Shown here: piece by piece, positions 57,110-64,000 of the stretch
Numbering within the stretch: the first letter of the stretch is position 1
Layout of the letters: the number at the start of each line of letters is the position of its first letter
Assembly: GCA_011799875.1 (NCBI GenBank)
Contig: CM022303.1
Span: 72,056,052-72,120,051 of the forward strand
DNA from: Thinopyrum elongatum
Taxonomy: Eukaryota; Streptophyta; Magnoliopsida; Poales; Poaceae
DNA length: 64,000 nt
Reading direction: 5' to 3'
Notes under the pieces: generated by a model
What the model was told of the DNA's origin: nothing
What the model saw: only the letters and a program-made list of their open reading frames with translations
The model's database searches: none
Position numbers and translations under genes: made by a program

Positions 57110-57195
57110 AGATTTGGAAATATGCACCTCTGGAGTATCGAACTCCAGACCTCACTCCCGTTCTATAAGGCTTAGGCCAACTGGACAACTGGGCC
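57110..57195 (-). other. tRNA-related sequence (pseudo-tRNA or SINE head)
   Basis: On the minus strand a box-A-like TGTCCAGTTGG is followed about 30 nt later by a T-arm CTGGAG-TTCGATA-CTCCAG with perfect 6-bp stem and a box-B-like GTTCGATAC. I could not form a convincing acceptor and anticodon arm, so this is not called a functional tRNA. Confidence 0.35.
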
Positions 57196-57414
57196 AACTG
57201 ATGATCGTGATACAACTGTGGGTTTGTGTAATGAATAATAGTCCCACCTCGCACGTTTATATGAAGTGCAACCAATTTATATTTGCCCGGGATTTGCCTG
57301 AGAATCAGCAGCGCCTCGAAAATCAACAAACAGTTGATAAAGTGTCCCGTTTGTCCAAGAGAAATAAAGGAATCGGTTGATTCTCCTATAAGAGAGACTT
57401 CAATGAAAAAAGAA

Positions 57415-57882
57415 CATGCACGCACGAGACATATTCGGATAGGGATATGTGCATTATTTTGAGCTATATGGAACTGCAGAAATGATATGAACTTTAGCAT
57501 GAAATTTTTTACCAACTTTTCGCAGGTTATCTACAGAGCCACTGCTTGGATCCGTTCGTGGTCGTTATTCACTCCTGCGGACTCCAGTGAGCTTTTGGTT
57601 ACTGGGTGCAACCGGTGAGAGATGGTAGCACGGGCTACCTTCAACCGATTTGGATGACGGGCTAATATTAGGCTAGGTGTTTATTCATTGTAGCCTGTTT
57701 TTTTCCGTCGGATGTGGCATCTTTTACTTTACCTTTTTTACTTCGTTCATGCTTCTTTTGTGAGCCAGTACTGGACCTCAGACTTTGTCTTCGTACTTTC
57801 ATTAAATAAAATGGCTACATGCATCGTTCTGATGCAGAGGCCGGGGGCTTTCCTCCTTTTCAAAATAAATAAATAAAATAAA
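57415..57882 (+). mobile_element. LINE 3' end, second copy
   Basis: Parallels 56035-56460: ATTCGGATAGGGATATGTGC, TGGGCTATATGAAACTGCAG-like, RATAWIRSW, then AATAAAATGGCTACATGCATC, GATGCAGAGGCCGGGGG and an AAATAAATAAA tail. Too short to show an RT domain; stops are frequent. Confidence 0.8.
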
Positions 57883-57885
57883 ATG

Positions 57886-59570
57886 GATGTGGCGCTAAGT
57901 GTGGTGGACGGCTGGCGGCTCACCAAGAGTAAGAAAGAGGCGTGGATTAGCTGGATCGGAAATTGCTAAGAATTGCTAAGATAAACGAGGGTTGTTAAGT
58001 CTCGAGACACGGCGAGGATGTGGGAGAACGGGACGGCGGGCTTGCATGTCGACGCTTGCTGCTGCAGGACGCCATGCTCGGACACGGCGAGCACATGATG
58101 TTGGGTGCTGCACGCTGGAGTGATGAGTGGCCTTGACCAATCTTTCGCTATGCCTAAACATGAACGCACGTACAACAATGGCAGCTTTGGCAATGGTACT
58201 TCTAAATCAGTTTTCTGTGTGGCTTCTCCAATCAGTTTTCTCCTCCACCTGAAGCTCTTTTTCTTATTTATATCATGTGAGATTTTCATGAGTTTTGTTC
58301 AATGTTTCATTTTATATCTTATGTGCATATAGTGGTTGTGCCATCATAAACATTTGTTAACGTTTATTCAAAAATCCAAAAGTACCAATATGCATTCTCT
58401 GTGAAGAATACTTACTTCACTCTTTTCTATGTGTATATATAAAAGAAGCGGCTATTATGTTTTGGAGATTGTAACAAAGCAGTCCTAGCGACAGAGTCGG
58501 ACACCTGCAACTGTGTGAGCACCGACAACTGTGGACGTGGAAGCTTCTGGTAGAAGATTTGGAGCACTAGCTAGCCCTTGAGTGAGTTGTCAATAGAAAT
58601 GACAAGGGTGATGTCTTCATGTCAACCTTGCTCGATTTGGAAGCTGGTGGTGTTCACTGCTTTGAATCAAAGTCGACGGCAGGTTGGGTCGAGTGTGTAT
58701 ACGTTGTCCCCAATCTCTTGCCATCGCAATGTATTTTCTCTTCGGAAATGAAGTTGCCACCTCCTTGACCATTATAGAACAAATAATCTAAAGTTAATGT
58801 TGTTTAGTCAAATTAATTTACTCAAAATCATACCCATGTCCTGAGCTCATGATGCAATCTTGATATGAATCATTTTTTTTTGTCATCAACGGCACAGTTT
58901 CTTGACCCGGCAACCTTGATTCATAGGAACCAATGTTTTCATCCTTTACAACGCACGGGCATTTGTGCTAGTATTTTACTACGTAGCAGAATACACGGAT
59001 GGATGGGTGGACGACCATGATCGATCGATCGGCTGTAGTCGGCATGCCTCGGTGGTGTACGTACGTGTCATGTGCGTATATCTGTACATCAAATTAATGG
59101 ATAAGGCATGCATATCGCTTAGCGTACGTACTGTTGATCAGTGACCTACTGGCAGAGACGGTTTTCTTTTCGAACCATGCATCGAGATATCCCATCCGTT
59201 TTCGTTGCTTAAAACGGAAATAGCAACGAAGGACTTTGTACTGTTTCTTGTCCCCTCCTTCGTGCCACACCAAGTGCTACAATGTAGACAAGGTACCTAT
59301 ATATACTGATATCTTTTCTGCTACGATTAACTCGAAAAGTCAATAGAAATCCTTTGTATTCTGAAGAAACAAACTTACTTTTTTTGAATTTATACTTGAA
59401 GTGCCTCAGTCACAAGATTTGTCCCCACTCGATTTTGTTTCTTGGTCCATCCGTGGACATAATGTTGGATTTAGAAAGAAAAAAAGTGAGAACAAAAGGA
59501 AATGATGTCAAAATTAGCGTGGCTTTTACGTCTTCCCTGATAAAGTAAGGGAAATGATTCAAATCATCCG
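57886..59570. other. Unassigned sequence with a possible Helitron 3' terminus
   Basis: No gene supported. CAACGCACGGGCATTTGTGCTAG ending at 58971 and followed by T resembles grass Helitron 3' ends (GC-rich stem, then CTAG, insertion before T). No convincing 5' TC end preceded by A was found. Confidence 0.35.
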
Positions 59571-60490
59571 GATGATCGCTCCGTTGGTTTCGCCGCGTTG
59601 TATGTGCGACACGTGTCCCCGGACCCAGCACATCGCTGTTCTCCCCAACCTTATCCTCTTCGCTTTCCTCTTTTCCCTTTTTTTCCCCAAGCGCAGTCAG
59701 CCGATGTACAGGCTTGTGCGCCGCCACCGCTGCGTAACTACAGCCACCAAATCACCATGCTGCTAGTACGCGCCGCGGCGTTGCCGCACCCTTGGACCAC
59801 CATGCTGCAAGCATGAGGTGAGGTCACGATGTTGAGCACCACCCTGCTGCAAATCTTCTTCGTAGCAGCTCCGGCACTGCAAGCTGAAGGCGAGCGCCAC
59901 CATCCTGACTACCACCCTGCTGCAAACCCTTTCTACAGCAGCACCATTGCTGCAAGTCTGGTCTCTGGTGCCGATCACTGTTGCTGCGATGATGGTGCTG
60001 ATGCAGTTGTCGTCGGCGCTACAGACGAGTGCGGTGTTGCAGGGTCGGTCGCCGCCGCTGCCGCCGGTGTTGCAGAAGAGCACCGGTGTTGCAGGATCGG
60101 ACGTTGCCGCCTCGCGCCGGTGTTGTATGGGTCGACCGCCTCGCCGCCGCGTGCTGCAAGGCTGCCGGAGGTGCGATGGTTGGGGGCAACAGTGCGGCAT
60201 GTCGTCGGTTCGCAACACCTCTCCGCTGTGTTTTCTAGAACATGGGGGGTGTTGCAGTGGCAACACGACGGTTCGGCGATGCGGGGGCGGCGACGTTTCT
60301 GCAACATGATCCCTGTCGTAAAAGTTTTCTGTAACATGACCTCTGTTGCAAAGGTTTCTGCAACATTACCTCTGTTGCAATGGTGCAGGGCGACGCTCGG
60401 CCGCTCGATGGCGCCAGATCTGACGGCTCATGACCCGACCGATCTTTTAAAAAGATCAGCCGGCCGACGCATAGCATGCCCCCATAAAGT
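59571..60490. repeat. GCAAC-rich dispersed repeat, copy 2
   Basis: Shares with the 15240-15646 plus 53722-54255 copy a start near GACACGTGTCC, the word ATGCTGCAAGCA, dense TGCAAC/GTTGCA words and an end near CCGACGC(G/A)TAGCA. A 452-codon frame crosses it and continues into the next element, which marks it as chance. Class unknown. Confidence 0.5.
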
Positions 60491-60559
60491 AAAGCCATCG
60501 TTGGTGGCGGAGATCAATCGAGCGAAGAGAACTTCTGGTTTACCGATGGCAGCAGCTAA

Positions 60560-61864
60560 GGGCAACTCCAACGCGGTACACCAAAATGCCCCGAAAGGTC
60601 CGGACCGCGCGGTCCGGACACTTTTGGCCATCCAAACGCCGTGCACCAAGCGTCCGCGGTGTGGTCCGGACATCCGAAATCCCACAAACCGGAAACAAAC
60701 TCGTGAGAGGTTTGGGGGAGTCCGGACGCCCGCCATGTCGGACTACGACACACCCGTCCCACCCAAAACCCCTCTCCCGGTGCCCTTTTCCCCCACTACG
60801 TCCCTCCACCATTGCTCCGTATCTGCATCCTCCCTGACCCCCGCCGCCGCCCAGGCCTTGCCGGACCTCTGCCGCCCCACCCACGTGCCTGCCCGCCTTG
60901 GACTACGCCGTCGATGCACCCTGAATCCTTTCGCAACCCAGATATCCTCCGTCCCCTGCCGACGCCGTCCATGGCGGACACCATGCCCGGCTAGTGTTCG
61001 GCCAAATGCCATAGAGAATTTTTTTTATGTTCTCGTTGTTTACTTTGAAGCAAGCATGATGGCGGGGTACTCGGCGATGGAGGATGAATTGTTGTGCGAT
61101 GCGTGGTTAGCCAGAGGTGCGGACTTTGTAGGCATGAAGCAAAAGGGCACGGTATTTTTGGCAAAATGTGCATTCTTGGTTTCATGAGCAAAAGCACTTC
61201 GCGCCCTACAACTTGGAAGTGATCCATGATCGCAATGTGAAGTCGCTAGTCCATCGACGGCACACCATTTCAAACGCCGTCATGAAGTATTGCGGTGCGA
61301 TTGCACAACTGGAAATATGGTGGCCAGAGGGCACGTCACTCATGGAGATCGTAAGTTTTGTTCCTTGTTGCTCTACGAGTTGGTCAATTCATTGATTCAC
61401 TCAATGCGACAACTTGATGATCATGTCATTGTATAGCCCGGCCGCGCTGCCGCACTGTGCCAAACAACGGAGGGCAAGCCCTTCACATTGATGCATTATT
61501 GGATGAAACTCAAGGGGCACAACATCTGGATGAATGACATGTGCCGATGAAGAAGTTCAAGCTCGAGGATAGAAATCTTGAGATGAAAGCTGCTTTCGAG
61601 GAGTATGGTTGAATTTGGAATCGATGAATTTGAAAAACTTGTTAAACATCCGGTGCTGTCGGATTTAAATGTATGGTTGAATTGTTATTGATCGATGATT
61701 CAAAGTGAGGCTGCATCAAGGGTGGACATTTGGTTTAGTTTTATTCTATTTTTTTTTAGGAAAAGCGGCTGACATTTGGTGCACCGGGTTGGATGGTCGA
61801 CTCCCAAACTGCTGTCCGCGGACATTTATTATGTCAATTTTGGTGAACCGTGTTGGAGTTGCCA
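60560..61864 (+). mobile_element. PIF/Harbinger derivative carrying a MYB-like ORF1 remnant
   Basis: Left end GGGCAACTCCAACGCGGT and inverted right end TGGCAACTCCAACACGGT, followed on both sides by (T/A)(A/T)CACCAAAAT, give TIRs of about 27 bp. TAA flanks at 60557-60559 and 61865-61867. Total 1,305 bp. Only ORF1 coding sequence is present; the DDE transposase is missing. Confidence 0.87.
61056..61549 (+). pseudogene. Harbinger ORF1 (MYB/SANT-like, DNA-binding) remnant
   Basis: ORF1 proteins assist the Harbinger transposase by binding element ends. Visible: YSAMEDELLCDAWLARG, a 1-bp frameshift near 61165, then WFHEQKHFAPYNLEVIHDRN, VKSLVHRRHTISNAVMKYC and GAIAQLEIWWPEGTSLMEI. A good splice donor follows (GTAAGT at 61351) with an acceptor ending at 61436. 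Exon 2 begins in phase with KPFTLMHYWMKLKGH and is soon cut short by TGA. The family normally shows HRWHTIQ where this copy has HRRHTIS. Not functional. Confidence 0.78.
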
Positions 61865-61867
61865 TAA

Positions 61868-62130
61868 CTTGGCCGGACGTACGGTGCATGCTAGCTAGCT
61901 GGAACCCAAGCGCACCACATAAATCTGACAGCGCCTCGACCACTTGACCGGCCGGGGTATCTTGCTAGCTTTTTTTTTTGAGCGGTATCTAGCTAGCTGG
62001 GTCCTGCAGATTCCGCACTACTCGATTACTACTGGCCAGCTCACTGCAGCGCCAGCAACACCGCTAGCGACCAAACGTGCGCTTTATCAATCACCGTCAC
62101 GGCCGGATATATTTGTCAGCCGCGTCAGCA
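61868..62130. other. Unassigned sequence
   Basis: No feature except a T-run and repeated CTAGCTAGCT words; it separates the Harbinger element from PMD element copy 2. Confidence 0.4.
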
Positions 62131-64000
62131 GTGAAATTCGATAATTTTGACTTGTGGATGAAATCAATTCACAAAATGAACTGTCCCTAAGACAATTTCA
62201 CTCCGCTGACCTTTTTGAGTGACGCCTGACACGCAGGCGCCACACCCTACGGTGCAACGCCTAGCTCTGGGGCGTTGCACCTCTGTCCAGCATGGCTGCC
62301 CCGGGGCCCGCACCCAGCCGTGCAGCGTCTCAGAGCTAGGCACCACACATGTAATGTGCAGCGCCTAGCCCTTAGACGCTGCACTGTGACTTAGAGGCAG
62401 CCGCGCGCTAGCCCTCCCCCCACCCCCACCCATTCTTTTGCAGTTACAGAGAAGCGGCGGCGGCTTCTCCTCTCAATCCCCTCTCCCAAATCCTTCTTCA
62501 TCAATCCATCCTAGAAGGTACTCTTCTCCGATCCCCTTCTTTGTATCCATAAAATGTATGTTATTTTCAAGATTTGGGGAACCCTTGTTTGATTAGATTA
62601 GAATCTTGCATGTATATAGATTTGTGGGACTTTAAAATTTGTAGATGATCTTTATTATTTTGCAACCCTAGTTTAGTTTAGTTTATTATTTTGCAACTCT
62701 AGTTTAGTTTATTTCTATTTAAAAGACATGTTATTTCTATGGAAAAGATATTTGTATTGAATCTTGCATGAAGTAGGCCTAGTTTAGTTTATTTGTATTG
62801 AAATTATATTCGTATTGACAAGAATGCTTTGGATACATATGCTTTGAATCTTGCATATAGTAGGCCTACTTTAGTTTATTTGTATTGAAAAGATATTCGT
62901 ATTGACAAGAATGCTTTGTTTGAAATTGTTAGGATGGTTTGGCTTCTCGATGATCACTGGGACCATCAACACCGGCCGTACTCTATGTCGGTGCAGCAGC
63001 GGGTAATAATGAAAGTGGCCGGTATTATGAATTTCGTGTTTATTTCAAACACAAATGCCCCATATGCAATTATCTGATTTGCTTGTTTGTAGGAGCTTGG
63101 ACCTCTGAAGATTCGGTCTCACGGGGTCACCCTTGGGGTGATGCGCTATGATGAGCGGTACACACCGTACGTAAGGGAGACAGGACTCCTCCCTTTCATT
63201 CAGTTGGTCAGCCGGTCGACGCCACCCCTCAATGCTGCAGCAATCACCGCGCTTGTTGATCATTGGAGGCCGGAGACACACAGTTTCCATCTTTGGACCG
63301 GGGAGATGACCGTGACGCTCCAGGATATTGCTATGATCGCCGGTCTTCCTATCGAGGGAAATCCTCTATGTATGAGCACCGATTCTGATGGGTGGCGCCA
63401 GCAGATGCATGCCCTTATCGGTATGGTTCCTCCGGAGCCTCGGGAACCAGAAGCAGAAGGCAAGAAGAAGGAAAGAGTCACAGCCGGTGCTCCTTTCACC
63501 TGGATTGCATTCAACTTTGGTTCTTGCCCTGAGGATGCTAATGAGGATGAGGTCAAGACATATGCTCGTGTCTAAATGTGGTACGTTATATCCAGGACTA
63601 TGTTTGCTGATGGCACATGCAAGAATGCTCCATGGATGTGGCTGAAGGCGTTGACCGTCTTCGATAGCAAATGGAGTTGGGGTTCGATGACACTGGCTTA
63701 CTTGTATAGACAGGTAGAAAGTTGTTTCTTTTTCACTTCATTGCTACATTATCAATGCGATCTTCCCGTTAATTCAACCATGTTCTCTTTTATGTGCAGT
63801 TGGATGAAGCCTGTTGTAGGAAATCAAAGGATGGAGGTATTGGTAGTTGTATGCTCGCACTTTCTGTATGGAGCTGGGAGCGATTGCCGGTTGGACGACC
63901 GAAGACCGTGAAGTACGAGGATTGGGACGACAAACACGACCCACTACGGTTCCCCACTTGGGCTTACAAGTGGGATGTGGTAAATGAGACGACGGATGAT
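62131..64000 (+). mobile_element. Long-TIR PMD element, copy 2 (truncated by the window end)
   Basis: The first ~260 bp match the TIR of copy 1, including the GCGCCTA hairpins (62356-62384; one arm has a G-to-A change). The inner sequence matches the leader and PMD exons of copy 1 read from its right end. The far TIR lies outside the window, so no TSD can be checked. Confidence 0.82.
62934..64000 (+). pseudogene. PMD-domain gene in element copy 2, 5' part
   Basis: Exons 62934-63002, 63093-63713 and 63800 to beyond the window; boundaries and phases are identical to copy 1. Same start MVWLLDDHWDHQHR and PMD core (GLLPFIQLVS, HWRPETHSFHLWTGEMTVTL, DIAMIAGLPIEG). One in-frame TAA at 63573-63575 stands where copy 1 has a Tyr codon (TAC, before MWYV). 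Otherwise the frame is open to the window end, including WSWERLPVGRPKTVKYEDW. Exon 3 keeps two codons (Lys-Asp) deleted in copy 1. A single stop makes this the least damaged PMD copy here. Confidence 0.87.

Noticed and set aside
59829..61187. 452-codon plus-strand open frame, the longest in the window
   Set aside because: It runs across the GCAAC repeat, through a Harbinger TIR and into the MYB-like remnant. Composition is repeat-driven and only the last ~45 residues belong to a known family.

Overview
The window looks like intergenic DNA from a large grass genome, most likely Triticeae (wheat, Aegilops, rye or barley). Nearly everything is transposable-element sequence: nested Ty3/gypsy LTR elements with LTRs of about 4 kb, a complete Mutator-like element (MULE), PIF/Harbinger derivatives, LINE 3' ends and a foldback MITE. 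I find no intact host gene, rRNA gene, CRISPR array or functional tRNA gene. All similarity statements are by eye; no search was run.

Layout. 1-2.7 kb: a LINE reverse-transcriptase fragment and a Harbinger deletion derivative (857-1927, TSD TAA). 2.7-6.4 kb: a long-TIR element carrying a spliced plant-mobile-domain (PMD) pseudogene on the minus strand. 6.7-14.5 kb: a 7,851-bp MULE (6673-14523) with a 9-bp TSD. It carries three genes: a MuDR-type transposase (+), a PMD gene (+) and a convergent small ORF with an acidic tail (-). All three are damaged, mostly by stops that look like C-to-T changes. 14.5-15.6 kb: a LINE tail and unassigned sequence.

15.6-53.7 kb is one stack of related gypsy elements, all on the minus strand. 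Outer element A (15647-53716) keeps gag fragments and an upstream leader ORF. Its left LTR was hit by element B (18297-47554, TSD TGGGC). B is an LTR-internal-LTR-internal-LTR concatemer encoding integrase-chromodomain and the leader ORF but no gag, protease or RT. Element C (33140-45628) lies inside the last B LTR. C is itself tandemly duplicated with a 6.8-kb period and lost its left end by a deletion that fused it to the B LTR.

53.7-62.1 kb: a repeat rich in GCAAC/TGCAAC, a 639-bp foldback MITE (54894-55532, TSD ATTAA), a 5'-truncated LINE (55575-56466) with a long TSD, a second LINE 3' end, a tRNA-like sequence, a possible Helitron terminus, a second copy of the GCAAC repeat, and a Harbinger derivative with a MYB-like ORF1 remnant (60560-61864). 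62.1-64 kb: the left part of a second copy of the long-TIR PMD element, cut by the window end.

The most interesting points are these. PMD genes ride on two structurally different DNA transposons in one window. The MULE carries an unrecognised convergent third ORF behind an array of E2F-like motifs. A leader ORF is conserved in two gypsy families that have lost different parts of gag-pol. A hairpin with a compensatory base change sits beside the polypurine tract in all three gypsy families.
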